Source: Burkholderiaceae bacterium (GTDB lineage Bacteria; Pseudomonadota; Gammaproteobacteria; Burkholderiales; Burkholderiaceae_D). From it: a DNA stretch of 64,000 bases. Of the stretch, positions 19,091-29,620 are shown one piece after another. Each line of letters starts with the position of its first letter. The first letter of the stretch is position 1. The position numbers and the translations under genes were made by a program. The stretch covers positions 1 to 64,000 of the forward strand of contig SCTK01000007.1 of the NCBI GenBank assembly GCA_004298905.1, read 5' to 3'. The notes beneath the pieces were generated by a model that was not told the origin of the DNA, did not search any database, and saw only the letters and a program-made list of their open reading frames with translations.

Positions 19091-20989
19091 ATGATCTATC
19101 CCAAGGAATTCGATGTCATCGTTGTCGGCGGCGGCCACGCCGGAGCCGAGGCTGCGCTGGCGGCTGCGCGTATGGGACAGCAAACGCTGCTGCTGACGCA
19201 CAACATCGAAACGCTGGGGCAAATGTCCTGCAATCCGTCGATCGGCGGCATCGGCAAGGGCCATCTAGTCAAGGAGGTGGATGCGCTGGGCGGGGCGATG
19301 GCGATTGCCACCGATGAGGCGGGCATCCAGTTCCGAATTCTTAATTCCAGTAAGGGGCCGGCGGTGCGGGCGACCCGTGCTCAGGCCGATCGCGTGTTGT
19401 ACCGTAAGGCCATCCGCACCCGGCTGGAAAACCAGCCCAACCTGATGTTGTTTCAGCAGCCGGTTGATGATCTGATGCTGGAGGGCGATCGGGTGGTCGG
19501 CGCGGTCACGCAGTCCGGCATCCGCTTCCGCGCCCGCGCGGTTGTGTTGACGGCTGGCACTTTTCTGAATGGGTTGATCCATATCGGCCTGCAAAACTAC
19601 TCGGCCGGACGTGCGGGCGACCCCCCGGCGATTTCTCTGGGTGCACGCTTGAAGGAAATGGCGTTGCCACAAGGCCGCCTGAAAACCGGTACGCCACCGC
19701 GCATCGATGGTCGCACCATCGATTTTTCGGTGATGCAGGAGCAGCCGGGCGATCTCGACCCGATGCCGGTATTTTCCTATATGGGCAATGCCGCCATGCA
19801 CCCGCAGCAACTGCCGTGCTGGATTACCCATACCAATGCCCACACGCATGACGTGATTCGCAACAACCTCGACCGCTCGCCGATGTATTCGGGCGTGATC
19901 GAGGGCGTCGGGCCGCGCTATTGCCCCAGCATCGAAGACAAGATTCACCGCTTTGCCGACAAGGCATCGCACCAGATTTTCCTCGAGCCTGAAGGCTTGA
20001 CCACTTACGAGATTTACCCAAACGGGATTTCCACCAGCCTGCCGTTCGATGTGCAACTGGACATCGTGCGTTCGATTCGCGGGCTGGAAAATGCACACAT
20101 CCTGCGCCCTGGCTATGCGATCGAATACGATTACTTCGACCCCCGCAACCTGAAGTCTTCGCTGGAAACAAAAACTATTGCCGGCCTGTTCTTTGCGGGG
20201 CAGATCAATGGCACCACCGGCTATGAAGAGGCCGCCGCCCAAGGCCTGCTGGCCGGGATCAACGCCGCTCTGTTGACGCAGGGAAAACCGGCCTGGACGC
20301 CGCGCCGCGATCAAGCCTATTTGGGTGTGCTGGTCGACGATCTGATTACCCGCGGCGTGACCGAGCCGTACCGCATGTTCACCAGCCGCGCCGAGTACCG
20401 CCTCAGCCTGCGCGAAGACAATGCCGACCTGCGTCTGACGGAAGCCGGCCGCGCAATGGGCTTGGTGGATGATGTGCGCTGGGACGCCTATTGTCGCAAA
20501 CGTGACCTGGCGGCGCGCGAAGTTGGGCGCCTGAAGTCGACCTGGGTCAATCCACGCACCCTGTCTGGCGAAGAAGCCACAAGTATTTTAGGGCAACAAA
20601 TCGAGCGTGAGTACACACTGGCCGACCTGCTGCGCCGCCCCGAGGTGACTTATGACAGCTTAATGCGGCTTTCCTGTGCCGGTGAAAAACTCACCGATGA
20701 AGCCGCCGCCGAGCAAGTCGAAATCCAGATCAAATACGCCGGCTATATCGCGCGCCAGCAGGAAGAAATCGCCAAGCAGGAAAATCATGAAACCACCTGT
20801 TTGCCAAAAGAGATTGACTATGGCAGCGTGCGCGGTCTGTCGAAGGAAGTGCAGCAGAAGCTGAATCAGGACAAACCGGAAACCATCGGCCAGGCGTCGC
20901 GCATTCAGGGGATAACCCCGGCGGCGATTTCGCTGCTGCTGGTGCATTTGAAAAAACTGAACAAGAGTTCCGCCAAAGAAGCGGCGTAA
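19091..20989 (+). CDS. mnmG: tRNA uridine-5-carboxymethylaminomethyl modification enzyme MnmG
   Basis: FAD-dependent partner of MnmE in modifying the wobble uridine of several tRNAs. The 632-residue protein has the N-terminal FAD loop ([12 protein letters not shown]), the [13 protein letters not shown] motif with its conserved cysteine, and the C-terminal helical domain. Start ATG 19091 (MIYPKEF) directly precedes the Rossmann fold; the in-frame TTG at 19034 overlaps the promoter. mnmE is not in the window. rsmG overlaps by one base (TAATG). Confidence 0.97.
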   Translation: MIYPKEFDVIVVGGGHAGAEAALAAARMGQQTLLLTHNIETLGQMSCNPSIGGIGKGHLVKEVDALGGAMAIATDEAGIQFRILNSSKGPAVRATRAQADRVLYRKAIRTRLENQPNLMLFQQPVDDLMLEGDRVVGAVTQSGIRFRARAVVLTAGTFLNGLIHIGLQNYSAGRAGDPPAISLGARLKEMALPQGRLKTGTPPRIDGRTIDFSVMQEQPGDLDPMPVFSYMGNAAMHPQQLPCWITHTNAHTHDVIRNNLDRSPMYSGVIEGVGPRYCPSIEDKIHRFADKASHQIFLEPEGLTTYEIYPNGISTSLPFDVQLDIVRSIRGLENAHILRPGYAIEYDYFDPRNLKSSLETKTIAGLFFAGQINGTTGYEEAAAQGLLAGINAALLTQGKPAWTPRRDQAYLGVLVDDLITRGVTEPYRMFTSRAEYRLSLREDNADLRLTEAGRAMGLVDDVRWDAYCRKRDLAAREVGRLKSTWVNPRTLSGEEATSILGQQIEREYTLADLLRRPEVTYDSLMRLSCAGEKLTDEAAAEQVEIQIKYAGYIARQQEEIAKQENHETTCLPKEIDYGSVRGLSKEVQQKLNQDKPETIGQASRIQGITPAAISLLLVHLKKLNKSSAKEAA

Positions 20990-21654
20990 TGGAGATGCGA
21001 GGCGAAGGGCTGGCGCAGCAGCTTGCGGAAGGGGTGGCAGCCCTGCGGCTGGATTTGAGTCCGGCGCAGCAGACGCGGCTGCTGGACTATCTGGCGCTGC
21101 TGGCAAAGTGGAACGCGGTGTACAACCTGACCGCGATCCGTGATCCGCAGGCGATGTTGGTGCAGCATCTGCTCGATTCGCTGGCGATTGTGCCGGAGCT
21201 GGCGTTGCATACACAAGGGCGGCCGTTTCGCTTGCTCGATGTCGGCAGTGGTGGTGGTTTGCCGGGAATTCCGGCGGCGATTGCCATGCCGCAGGCGCAG
21301 GTGATGTTGATCGATCCGGTACACAAGAAGACGGCGTTTCTGACGCAGGTGAAGGCAGGCTTGCAGTTAAGCAATCTGCGTGTCCTGACCGGTAAGGCGG
21401 AAGAAGTGAGGGCGGTGGAGGTAGACGCGCGCTACGATGTCATCACTTCGCGCGCATTTTCCAGCTTGGGCGAGTTTGTGCAACTGGCGCAGCATCTGTT
21501 GGCGCCCGAAGGGTTTTTTGCGGCAATGAAAGGCGTGGTGCCGGAAGAGGAAATTCGTGCATTGCCGTCGGAGTTTCATGCCTATGGGGTGATTCCTCTA
21601 CAGGTACCGGGTTTGGATGCAGAGCGTTGTCTGGTGTTGATCAGAAAGAAATAA
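20989..21654 (+). CDS. rsmG: 16S rRNA (guanine-527-N7)-methyltransferase
   Basis: Methylates G527 of 16S rRNA using S-adenosylmethionine. The 221-residue protein has the family N-terminus (KWNAVYNLTAIRDP), the SAM-binding motif LLDVGSGGGLPGIP and the ITSRAFSSL segment. Its ATG overlaps the mnmG stop (TAATG), the usual coupling. parA follows after 26 bases. Confidence 0.97.
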   Translation: MEMRGEGLAQQLAEGVAALRLDLSPAQQTRLLDYLALLAKWNAVYNLTAIRDPQAMLVQHLLDSLAIVPELALHTQGRPFRLLDVGSGGGLPGIPAAIAMPQAQVMLIDPVHKKTAFLTQVKAGLQLSNLRVLTGKAEEVRAVEVDARYDVITSRAFSSLGEFVQLAQHLLAPEGFFAAMKGVVPEEEIRALPSEFHAYGVIPLQVPGLDAERCLVLIRKK

Positions 21655-21680
21655 AAACACAATCGAAAAGGTAGTGAGGC

Positions 21681-22451
21681 ATGGCACGAATTTTTTGTGT
21701 GGCAAACCAAAAAGGTGGCGTCGGCAAGACCACGACCACCGTCAATCTGGCTGCTGGTCTGGCGGCACAGGGGCAGCGCACCTTGCTGGTGGATCTCGAT
21801 CCGCAGGGTAATGCGACCATGGGTTCGGGGGTGGACAAACGCGATCTGAAAGCGTCGGTGTACCAGGTGCTGCTTGGGCTGGCAAACGTCGAATCGGCGC
21901 GGCAAAAATCGGAAGCCGCGGGCTACGATGTGTTGCCCGCGAATCGCGAACTGGCCGGCGCGGAGGTTGAGCTGGTCGAAATGGACGAGCGCGAAAAGCG
22001 CTTGAAGGAAGCATTGGCAGCAGTCGATGCGCAATATGATTTTGTCCTGATCGATTGCCCGCCCTCGCTGTCAATGCTGACATTGAACGGCTTGTGCGCG
22101 GCGCATGGTGTGATCATTCCGATGCAGTGTGAATATTTTGCGCTGGAAGGGCTCTCGGATCTGGTCAACACCATCAAACGCGTGCATGCGCACATGAACC
22201 CCGATCTGAAAATCATCGGTCTGCTGCGCGTCATGTTCGATCCGCGTATGACACTCTCGCAGCAGGTTTCGCAACAACTGGAAGATCATTTCGGCGACAA
22301 GGTTTTCAAGGCCGTGATTCCGCGCAATGTGCGGCTGGCCGAAGCGCCCAGCTACGGCTTGCCCGGTGTCACCTTTGACCCCGCCAGCCGTGGCGCGCAA
22401 GCCTATATCGATTTCGCGCGTGAAATGATTGAACGCATCAAGACCATTTAG
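21681..22451 (+). CDS. parA: chromosome-partitioning ATPase ParA (Soj)
   Basis: Deviant Walker-type ATPase that, with ParB, separates origin regions. The 256-residue protein has the ParA signature lysines in KGGVGKTTTTVN near residue 11, Walker A' LLVDLDPQGNAT and Walker B VLIDCPPSL. Short N-terminus without an HTH marks it as a chromosomal type Ib-like ParA. parB follows after four bases. Confidence 0.96.
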   Translation: MARIFCVANQKGGVGKTTTTVNLAAGLAAQGQRTLLVDLDPQGNATMGSGVDKRDLKASVYQVLLGLANVESARQKSEAAGYDVLPANRELAGAEVELVEMDEREKRLKEALAAVDAQYDFVLIDCPPSLSMLTLNGLCAAHGVIIPMQCEYFALEGLSDLVNTIKRVHAHMNPDLKIIGLLRVMFDPRMTLSQQVSQQLEDHFGDKVFKAVIPRNVRLAEAPSYGLPGVTFDPASRGAQAYIDFAREMIERIKTI

Positions 22452-22455
22452 AGAT

Positions 22456-23337
22456 ATGAGCACCAACAAACGACCCAAGGGACTCGGCCGCGGCCTGGAA
22501 GCATTGCTCGGTAGCGAGACCACCATCAGCACGCCGGAAGGTGCGCCGCACAGCTTGCCGCTGAGCCTGCTGCAAGCCGGGAAATATCAGCCGCGCACGC
22601 GCATGGACGAAGCCTCGCTTAATGAGCTGGCGGCCTCGATCCGCGCGCAAGGCTTGATGCAACCGATCGTCGTGCGTCCGGTCGATGGCAATCGCTACGA
22701 AATCATCGCCGGTGAACGGCGCTTCCGCGCGTCCGGCATCGCAGGGCTGAGCGAAGTGCCGGTGGTGGTGAAGAATGTGCCAGACGAAGCCGCGCTGGCG
22801 ATGGCGTTGATCGAAAACATTCAGCGCGAAGATTTGAATCCGCTCGAAGAAGCGCAGGGGATTCAACGCTTGATCAACGAATTCGGCATGACGCATGAAG
22901 ACGCTGCGGGCGCGGTGGGCCGCTCGCGCTCCGCCACCAGCAATCTCTTGCGTCTGCTGAATCTGGCCAAGCCAGTGCAAACCATGTTGATGGCGGGCGA
23001 TGTCGATATGGGCCACGCGCGCGCATTGCTGGCGGTCGATGCGGTCACGCAGATTCAACTGGCCAACCAGATCCATCAAAAGCGTTTATCGGTGCGCGAA
23101 ACCGAAGCGCTGGTCACGCGCACGCTCGCCAGCGCCAGCGAGGCGACCGGCAGCAAACGCAAGGGTCACGAAAAGGGTCGAGATACCCAACGCTTGGAAG
23201 AAAAGCTCGCCGATCATCTGGGTCTGCACGTCGAAGTAAAAACCAATGCCAAGGGCCGCGGCCAACTGGTGGTGCATTTCAGCTCCAACGAAGAGCTCGA
23301 AGGTTTGCTGGCGAAAATGAAATATTCCGAGAGCTGA
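22456..23337 (+). CDS. parB: chromosome-partitioning protein ParB
   Basis: CTPase clamp that loads at parS. The 293-residue protein has the N-terminal RPKGLGRGLEALLG segment that contacts ParA, the CTP-binding GERRFRAS motif, ENIQREDLNPLEEA, and an HTH (about 145-175, MTHEDAAGAVGRSRSATSN). Start ATG 22456 is chosen because MSTNKRPKGLGRG is the typical opening; the longer frame runs into parA. The two parS sites are 3.5 kb upstream. Confidence 0.96.
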   Translation: MSTNKRPKGLGRGLEALLGSETTISTPEGAPHSLPLSLLQAGKYQPRTRMDEASLNELAASIRAQGLMQPIVVRPVDGNRYEIIAGERRFRASGIAGLSEVPVVVKNVPDEAALAMALIENIQREDLNPLEEAQGIQRLINEFGMTHEDAAGAVGRSRSATSNLLRLLNLAKPVQTMLMAGDVDMGHARALLAVDAVTQIQLANQIHQKRLSVRETEALVTRTLASASEATGSKRKGHEKGRDTQRLEEKLADHLGLHVEVKTNAKGRGQLVVHFSSNEELEGLLAKMKYSES

Positions 23338-23349
23338 TTTGCGGCCATC

Positions 23350-24390
23350 TTACGGCGCGTGTTTGGCGGCGCTGGCGAGCGGCGAAATTTTTTCTGCCAG
23401 TAATTCGATGAAGGCAAAACCGAAATCGAAGCGCGATTTGACCGGCAGAAAATCATGCTCCGGCGCCAGCCAGACCTCGATCCGTGTGCCATAGCGATCC
23501 TGCAAGGGTTGGCTGCGCAAGTGCCAAGTGGCCACCGCGCCCAGATCCGAGCGCACGGTTTCCTGCCCGATCAGGGTAAAATTAAAAAACTCCACGCCTT
23601 TTGTGCCTGCGACTGGCACTTCAAATGTGCTGCCCGGCTGTTGCAGCAATTCAGGGTTGCCGCGCACAAGAAAGCCCAATTGCATCAGCACGCTGAGCTC
23701 ATCTTGCACGCCCGCCGCTAGCGGTATGCGATCCGTCACGCGGCTGAACGTGACCAGGGGCTCGGTCAACCCACCCAACTCTTCGCGCGTACGGAGGAAA
23801 TTGGTCGCCACCTCCGCCCGCCCGCCGCGTTGCTCGGTGTAACGGCGCGGCGCCAGGCCGCTGCTGTCAAAGCCGCCTGTACTGCGGCGGATCAGCTTGA
23901 GGGCCGACAGGCTATCGGGGCGTAGCAAGGTTTCCAGGCGCAGGTTGTAGCCACCATTCTCCACCAGCCATTCCAGTTCACCGTCCAGCGTGCCGAGCGT
24001 CGTGCGCACGGTCAGCTTGAGCAAGACACTGGGCGGAAGCGTCAAACCCGCAGGCTCCGCTTGTGCGTGTGCACTGAGTTCAGGTGGTGGCGGTGCCAGG
24101 GCCGCAGCGGGGATATTGGTGGTGTCGTTATCCATTTGCTGTTGCGCCGATGATTTTTCAGCGGAGGGCATGCTGCTGTGCGCTGTGGAGGGCGCTGCCA
24201 CATGTGGTGCCGCCGTTGCGGGAATTGCAATAACGGGTTTGACCAGCTTGATCAGCGTGATGGCGGGTTGTGCCGCTACCGGCTGCACATACAGATCGTT
24301 CTTGCCGAGCCAGGCCAGCAATCCCAGATGGATCAGCACTGAAAGCAGCAGCAGGCACCACGGCCGAAATGAACGAAATACGTGCGGCAA
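23350..24390 (-). CDS. DUF3108 domain protein
   Basis: A 346-residue envelope protein with one N-terminal membrane anchor (about 10-30), a proline/alanine-rich linker (40-115) and a DUF3108 domain (about 125-340) ending with WLAPEHDFLPVKSRFDF. DUF3108 resembles lipoprotein-chaperone-like folds, but its function is not established. The anchor plus Pro-rich linker looks TonB/TolA-like. It is convergent with parB (12-base gap) and divergent from the HD-GYP-like gene. Confidence 0.75.
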   Translation of the reverse strand: MPHVFRSFRPWCLLLLSVLIHLGLLAWLGKNDLYVQPVAAQPAITLIKLVKPVIAIPATAAPHVAAPSTAHSSMPSAEKSSAQQQMDNDTTNIPAAALAPPPPELSAHAQAEPAGLTLPPSVLLKLTVRTTLGTLDGELEWLVENGGYNLRLETLLRPDSLSALKLIRRSTGGFDSSGLAPRRYTEQRGGRAEVATNFLRTREELGGLTEPLVTFSRVTDRIPLAAGVQDELSVLMQLGFLVRGNPELLQQPGSTFEVPVAGTKGVEFFNFTLIGQETVRSDLGAVATWHLRSQPLQDRYGTRIEVWLAPEHDFLPVKSRFDFGFAFIELLAEKISPLASAAKHAP

Positions 24391-24540
24391 GGCAGATTTC
24401 CCCCCAAAGGCCGCATGCTACCGTAATCATTTGGCCCGGGCAGGCTGACCAGCGTTTGGCCGATTGGCCATGCAACGCTAAACTTTTTGGCGGCCAGGCC
24501 GTTGTTCCGAGGGAGAAGCCGGAGTGCGCGGGGGGCACGT

Positions 24541-24552
24541 GATCGGCCGATC
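24541..24552. promoter_or_regulatory. 12-base perfect palindrome before the HD-GYP-like gene
   Basis: GATCGGCCGATC is a perfect palindrome immediately upstream of the Shine-Dalgarno AAGAAGGA (24553-24560). It could be an operator or just a chance GC palindrome; no regulator is known for it. Confidence 0.3.
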
Positions 24553-24568
24553 AAGAAGGATGGTGAGC

Positions 24569-25702
24569 ATGATCTCGGAAATGCATCGACTGGTTGCAGA
24601 ACACATCAAGCTGGGGCAACCGCTGGCCTACGATGTGTACGACGCCGACAACAAACTGTTGCTGCGCAAGGGTTTTGTCGTGGAAAAGCTCGAGCAGATC
24701 CAGGAAATTCTGGAGCGCGGCATGTTCGTCGAGGTCGACGAATTGCAAAAAATCATGGAGCGCGGCGGCCTGCATGTCCATACGCCCATCCCGCTCAAAT
24801 TCAATCCGTTTCGCGTCTGGGACGAGCTGCATGGAAAGTGTACGCGCTTGTTGCGCAATATTGCGCACGAAGAAAATTTCAGCGACAAATTCATGGAGTT
24901 GGCTGGGCAGCTGGAACAGCTGTGCAGCAAGGATGCCGATGCCTGCATTTGCATATTGATGCGCTCCGACACTCAGCGCTATGCCACGTCACATACGATC
25001 AATGTCGCCATGGTGGTCGAATTGGTAGCCAAGCGCATGGACTGGCCACCGGAGCGTCGCCAGTCCGCCATTTGCGCCGCGCTGACAATGAACGTCGGCA
25101 TGATGGAATTGACGGGAAAATTATTCAACCAGCGCGATCCGCTGACGCCGGAGCAAAGAAACGAAGTCAATCAGCACCCGCTCAAAAGCGTTGCCTTGCT
25201 GAAGGAGGCCGGCGTGCAAAACGAAGTTTGGCTGACAGCAGTACTGCAACATCACGAAAGCCCGGAAGGCAAAGGTTATCCCAATCGCTTGCAGGAAGTC
25301 GACCCGGTCGCCGAACTGTTGCATCTGGTCGATATCTTCTGCGCCAAGGTCAGTCCGCGGGCTTATCGCAAACCGATTCCCGCGAATCAGGTCGCCAAGG
25401 AGTTGTTTGTACAGGAAAGCCGTGGCGGACAAAATCCAGTTCCTGGGACGATCATCAAGGAAATCGGCATCTACCCGCCCGGCAGCTTTGTCAAACTGCA
25501 GAATGGTGAAACCGCCATCGTCGTGCGCCGTGGTGAAAACGCCAATACGCCCATCGTGTTTAGCATCGCGAGCGGCAAGGGCACGCCCTATGTCGAGCCG
25601 CAAAAGCGCGAAACCTGGCGCAAGGACTACGGCATCGCCGGGATGGTGCCGAGCGAAAAAGTCATTACGCGCATCGACATCCCGAAACTCTGGGGCTACT
25701 GA
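24569..25702 (+). CDS. degenerate HD-GYP domain protein
   Basis: A 377-residue protein with an N-terminal DUF3391-like region (about 1-90) and an HD-GYP-type domain (about 140-300). Family landmarks are [23 protein letters not shown] and LVDIFCA. The central HD dyad, normally in ALLHDIGK, is replaced (ALTMNVGM), and HHE..DG has become HHE..EG. It is therefore probably not an active c-di-GMP phosphodiesterase and may bind the nucleotide or a partner. Start 24569 has AAGAAGGA eight bases upstream; ATG 24560 overlaps that site. Confidence 0.8.
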   Translation: MISEMHRLVAEHIKLGQPLAYDVYDADNKLLLRKGFVVEKLEQIQEILERGMFVEVDELQKIMERGGLHVHTPIPLKFNPFRVWDELHGKCTRLLRNIAHEENFSDKFMELAGQLEQLCSKDADACICILMRSDTQRYATSHTINVAMVVELVAKRMDWPPERRQSAICAALTMNVGMMELTGKLFNQRDPLTPEQRNEVNQHPLKSVALLKEAGVQNEVWLTAVLQHHESPEGKGYPNRLQEVDPVAELLHLVDIFCAKVSPRAYRKPIPANQVAKELFVQESRGGQNPVPGTIIKEIGIYPPGSFVKLQNGETAIVVRRGENANTPIVFSIASGKGTPYVEPQKRETWRKDYGIAGMVPSEKVITRIDIPKLWGY

Positions 25703-25734
25703 GTAGCAAGCATTTTTGCGGGCAGTACGGTTGC

Positions 25735-25740
25735 TATAAT
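25735..25740 (+). promoter_or_regulatory. -10 box upstream of argS
   Basis: A perfect TATAAT. The -35 region is poor. Transcription from near 25747 would leave a leader of about 18 to 60 bases depending on which argS start is used. Confidence 0.45.
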
Positions 25741-25806
25741 CGCGGCTTCCAGCAACAGCTCGCAATGTCCGCTTACTGCGGGCGTGCGATGACACCAGCC
25801 CGCACG

Positions 25807-27528
25807 ATGTCCAGCACACTCAAACAGCGCTTGGCGCAAAACATTTCCACGCAGTTGCAATCCCTGCTGCCCGGCCAGATGGCCGTACCGGCAATCGTCC
25901 TGGAGCGCCCCAAGCAAGCCGAGCACGGCGATCTAGCCTGCAACGTCGCGCTGCAATTGGCCAAGCCCTTGCAAAAAAATCCGCGCGAGCTGGCCGCACT
26001 GCTGGTGGAACGTTTGCTGGCGCACAACGCGGATGGTCTGCTGGCCAGCGCCGAAGTGGCCGGTCCGGGCTTCATCAATTTTCGTTTGAGTCCGGCCGCG
26101 AAACAGGAAATCGTGCGTACGGTATTGCAGGCCGGTGCGCGCTTTGGCCATGGCACCTTGGAGGCGGGCAAGAAAGTGATGGTCGAATTTGTCTCGGCCA
26201 ATCCGACCGGCCCGCTGCATGTCGGCCACGGTCGTCAGGCTGCGCTGGGCGATGCCTTGTGCCACCTGCTCGCCGCGCAGGGCGCGCAGGTGACGCGCGA
26301 GTTTTACTACAACGATGCCGGCAATCAGATTGATAATCTGACGCTGTCCGTGCACGCGCGCGTGCTCGGCAAAACGCCGGAAGACGCCGACTGGCCCGCC
26401 GACGGTTATCGCGGCGATTACATTAGCGACATCGCGCGCGATTATCTGGCGCGCAAGAGCGTGCATGCGGACGATCGCAGCACCACCGCCAGCGGTGACG
26501 TCAACAATCTGGACAACATCCGCGAATTCGCCGTCGCCTACCTGCGTCATGAGCAAGATCTCGATCTGCAAGCCTTCGGTGTCAAGTTCGATCACTATTA
26601 TCTGGAGTCGTCGTTGTACACCGATGGCAAGGTCGATGCCGCCGTCGCTGCACTGAGAGCGCATGGCAAAACCTACGAGCAGGACGGCGCGCTGTGGCTC
26701 AAGACCACCGCTTACGGCGACGACAAGGATCGTGTGATGCGCAAAAGCGAAGGCGGTTACACCTACTTCGTGCCCGATGTCGCTTATCACATCACCAAAT
26801 GGCAACGCGGTTATGCCAAGGTCATCAATGTGCAGGGCACCGACCATCATGGCACCATCGCACGCGTGCGCGCCGGTTTGCAAGCGGTCGAGATGAATAT
26901 TCCGCAAGGCTATCCTGACTATGTGTTGCACAGCATGGTCAAGGTGATGCGCGGTGGCGAGGAAGTGAAAATCTCCAAGCGCGCCGGCAGCTATGTCACC
27001 GTGCGCGATCTGATCGATTGGGTCGGGCGCGATGCCGTGCGCTTCTTCCTGGTGTCGCGCAAGGCCGACACCGAATTCGTGTTCGATATCGATTTGGCTC
27101 TGTCGCAGAGTGAGGAAAACCCGGTTTTCTACGTGCAATATGCGCATGCGCGCATTTGTTCTGTGCTGGCACAATGGGGCGGTGAACTACAAACCTTGCC
27201 GACGGTCGAATTGGCGCCGCTGACCAGTGCACGCGAGACCAGTCTGATGAATACGCTGGCCGCTTATCCAGAGGTCGTGCAACAGGCAACGGCTGAATTG
27301 GCACCGCATCATGTGGCGTTTTATTTGAAAGAACTCGCCAGCGAATTTCACAGCTACTACAATGCCGAACGCGTTTTGATTGAAGCCGAGCCGGTCAAGC
27401 AGGCGCGCCTGGCGCTGTATCTGGCCACGCGCCAGGTATTGCAGAATGGCTTGGCGTTGCTGGGCGTGAGTGCGCCCGAACGCATGGACCGCAGGACAGA
27501 CATCGACACAGGCAGCGAGACAGAGTGA
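25807..27528 (+). CDS. argS: arginyl-tRNA synthetase
   Basis: Class I synthetase that charges tRNA-Arg. About 573 residues: N-terminal additional domain ([10 protein letters not shown]...), catalytic domain with the HIGH-type motif [14 protein letters not shown] and the KMSKS-equivalent KISKRAG, and an anticodon-binding helical C-terminus (residues 450-573). The start is uncertain: ATG 25765, 25789 and 25807 are all in frame and none has a clear Shine-Dalgarno. 25807 is chosen because family similarity begins there. Confidence 0.95.
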   Translation: MSSTLKQRLAQNISTQLQSLLPGQMAVPAIVLERPKQAEHGDLACNVALQLAKPLQKNPRELAALLVERLLAHNADGLLASAEVAGPGFINFRLSPAAKQEIVRTVLQAGARFGHGTLEAGKKVMVEFVSANPTGPLHVGHGRQAALGDALCHLLAAQGAQVTREFYYNDAGNQIDNLTLSVHARVLGKTPEDADWPADGYRGDYISDIARDYLARKSVHADDRSTTASGDVNNLDNIREFAVAYLRHEQDLDLQAFGVKFDHYYLESSLYTDGKVDAAVAALRAHGKTYEQDGALWLKTTAYGDDKDRVMRKSEGGYTYFVPDVAYHITKWQRGYAKVINVQGTDHHGTIARVRAGLQAVEMNIPQGYPDYVLHSMVKVMRGGEEVKISKRAGSYVTVRDLIDWVGRDAVRFFLVSRKADTEFVFDIDLALSQSEENPVFYVQYAHARICSVLAQWGGELQTLPTVELAPLTSARETSLMNTLAAYPEVVQQATAELAPHHVAFYLKELASEFHSYYNAERVLIEAEPVKQARLALYLATRQVLQNGLALLGVSAPERMDRRTDIDTGSETE

Positions 27529-27530
27529 CC

Positions 27531-28103
27531 ATGAAAATGAATGCAAGCAAAACATATCAGCACGGCGGGACGCTACTGGGTTTTCTCGGCGGCTTGATCA
27601 CCGGCCTGGCCGTGGCCGTGGTGGTGGCCATGTATATCACCAAGGCGCCGGTGCCCTTCAGCAATCACAGCACGCAGGCCGCAACCGGCACGGAGGCGGA
27701 CAGCAAGGATGCGCAGGATCCCAATCAGGCCCTGTATCTGAAACGGCCACCCGCCGCCGAAGAAGACGGCAAAACGCCTGCGGGCGGCACCGTTCGCTTG
27801 CTGGACAATACGCAAGCACGCGCTGCGCAGGACAAGACGCTGCGCCAGGCGCAGGAGCGCGTGGTTTACTTTCTTCAGCTTGGCGCGCCAAAAAACGAAA
27901 GCAATGCACAGGGCTTGAGAGCGCGCACCGCATTGTTGGGTGAAGAGGCGCGCATCACCGAAACCACGGTCAACGGCGAAACGCTTTACCGCGTGCGCAC
28001 CGGCCCCTATCGTTCGCGCGATGAAATGCTCGATGCGCGCAAGCGGCTGGTCGAGAACGGATTTGAGCCGACCGAGGTCAAACAGACGCTGGTCAGCGAC
28101 TGA
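27531..28103 (+). CDS. SPOR-domain membrane protein
   Basis: A 190-residue protein with one N-terminal membrane segment (about 12-38), a disordered linker (40-105) and a C-terminal SPOR domain (about 110-188; VVYFLQLGAPKNESNAQGL ... YRVRTGPYRSRDEM). SPOR domains bind denuded septal peptidoglycan, so a cell-division or envelope role is likely. ATG 27531 lies two bases after the argS stop; GTG 27525 overlaps it. This argS-SPOR-dsbA order is common in Betaproteobacteria. Confidence 0.88.
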   Translation: MKMNASKTYQHGGTLLGFLGGLITGLAVAVVVAMYITKAPVPFSNHSTQAATGTEADSKDAQDPNQALYLKRPPAAEEDGKTPAGGTVRLLDNTQARAAQDKTLRQAQERVVYFLQLGAPKNESNAQGLRARTALLGEEARITETTVNGETLYRVRTGPYRSRDEMLDARKRLVENGFEPTEVKQTLVSD

Positions 28104-28149
28104 GCGGCACCGCCATCACTTCATTTGCAGTACGTCTTAAGGAGACTCC

Positions 28150-28848
28150 ATGCATACGTCGTCGAACAAGATCCAGCATATTTTGGCAGCAACCTTTTTA
28201 ACGTTCGCGCTGTCTGGCGCGGCGGTCGCACAAACATCAACGGCAGCACCCGCACCCGCACCGATCGTTGAGGGGCAGGATTACCAGGTGTTGAAAACAG
28301 CGCAGCCGACGGAGGAGGTCGGCAAGATTGAAGTGACCGAATTTTTTTCCTACGGTTGCCCGCACTGCTATCACTTCGAGCCGATGCTGAATGCCTGGAT
28401 GAAAACCCTGCCCACCGATGTCGTCGTGCGTCGCGTGCCGATTTCCTTCAATCCACACTTTGCCACGGTGCAAAGGTTGTATTACGCACTGGATGCGCTG
28501 GGCATCGAAAAGGATTTACACAGCAAGGTGTTTGATGCCATTCACAAAGACAATGTCGATCTGTACAGCGTGGAAGGCATGGTCGGTTTCATGGAGAAAC
28601 AGGGCGTGAGCCGGGAGAAATTCATGGCGGCCTACAACGCGTTTGGTGTGCAAGCCAAACTGAATCGCGCCGATCAAATGACCCGGCTCTATCAAATCAT
28701 GGGCGTGCCCACGCTGGCGGTCGATGGCCGCTACATCACGTCTGCGCATAGCTTGGAAGGCAATATCACGGTGGCCAATGCCTTGATCACCAAGGTGCGC
28801 GAGCAAAGAGCGCCGGTCAAACCCGCCGCTGCTGGCGCAAAAAAATAA
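28150..28848 (+). CDS. dsbA: periplasmic thiol:disulfide oxidoreductase DsbA
   Basis: Introduces disulfide bonds into exported proteins. The 232-residue precursor has a signal peptide (cleavage near AVAQT, about residue 28), the thioredoxin-like active site CPHC (FFSYGCPHCYHF) near residue 73, and the cis-proline loop GVPTLAVDGRY. AAGGAG lies eight bases before the ATG. The SDR gene begins two bases after its stop codon. Confidence 0.95.
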   Translation: MHTSSNKIQHILAATFLTFALSGAAVAQTSTAAPAPAPIVEGQDYQVLKTAQPTEEVGKIEVTEFFSYGCPHCYHFEPMLNAWMKTLPTDVVVRRVPISFNPHFATVQRLYYALDALGIEKDLHSKVFDAIHKDNVDLYSVEGMVGFMEKQGVSREKFMAAYNAFGVQAKLNRADQMTRLYQIMGVPTLAVDGRYITSAHSLEGNITVANALITKVREQRAPVKPAAAGAKK

Positions 28849-28849
28849 G

Positions 28850-29620
28850 GTGCTGGTTTTTCTGACCGGAGCGTCCAGCGGCATTGGTGCGGCGTTGGCG
28901 CGTGAATATGCGGCGCAAGGGGCGGCCCTCGTATTGCTGGCTCGGCGTACCGAAGCGCTGCACGCGCTGCTGGAAGAATTGCCCGGTGGCGCAGCGCGGC
29001 ACACGGTGTTCGGCGTCGATGTGTGCGATTGCGACGCCTTGCAAGCCGCCTGTATGGAATGCCTGCAAACGCGCGGTTGTCCCGATGTGGTGATCGCCAA
29101 TGCTGGAATTTCCGCCGGCACGCTGACCGAGTTCAGCGAAGATCTCGCCGTGTTCGAAAAAATTCTGCACACCAACCTGCTGGCCATGGCCGCGACCTTT
29201 CATCCCTTCATCGCTGCCATGAAACAACGTGGCAGCGGCACGCTGGTGGGTCTGGCCAGTGTCGCCGGCATTCGTGGCCTGCCGGGGTCCGAAGCGTACA
29301 GCGCGTCCAAGGCCGCCGCGATGACTTATCTGGAAAGCCTGCGGGTGGAATTGCGTACCACCGGCATCAAGGTGGTGACGCTGGCGCCGGGTTTCGTGCG
29401 CACACCGATGACGGCGAAGAATCCTTATCGCATGCCCTTCCTGATGGACGCTGATATTTTTGCCCGCAAGGCGGTGCGTGCGATTGCCCGCCAGGTGAGT
29501 TACATCGTCATTCCCTGGCAAATGGGCTGGGTGGCAAAGTTGCTGCGCATTCTGCCCAACTGGCTGTATGACCGCGCGCTGGTCAACGCCAAGCAGAAAC
29601 CGCGGATCACTCCCCCATGA
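28850..29620 (+). CDS. short-chain dehydrogenase/reductase
   Basis: A 256-residue classical SDR: cofactor loop TGASSGIGAALA right at the N-terminus, NAGIS, and the catalytic YSASK near residue 150. A hydrophobic C-terminal segment (about 215-240) suggests membrane association. The start is GTG 28850, two bases after dsbA; its ribosome site lies inside the dsbA 3' end. Substrate is not evident. It overlaps rlpA by four bases (ATGA). Confidence 0.85.
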   Translation: MLVFLTGASSGIGAALAREYAAQGAALVLLARRTEALHALLEELPGGAARHTVFGVDVCDCDALQAACMECLQTRGCPDVVIANAGISAGTLTEFSEDLAVFEKILHTNLLAMAATFHPFIAAMKQRGSGTLVGLASVAGIRGLPGSEAYSASKAAAMTYLESLRVELRTTGIKVVTLAPGFVRTPMTAKNPYRMPFLMDADIFARKAVRAIARQVSYIVIPWQMGWVAKLLRILPNWLYDRALVNAKQKPRITPP

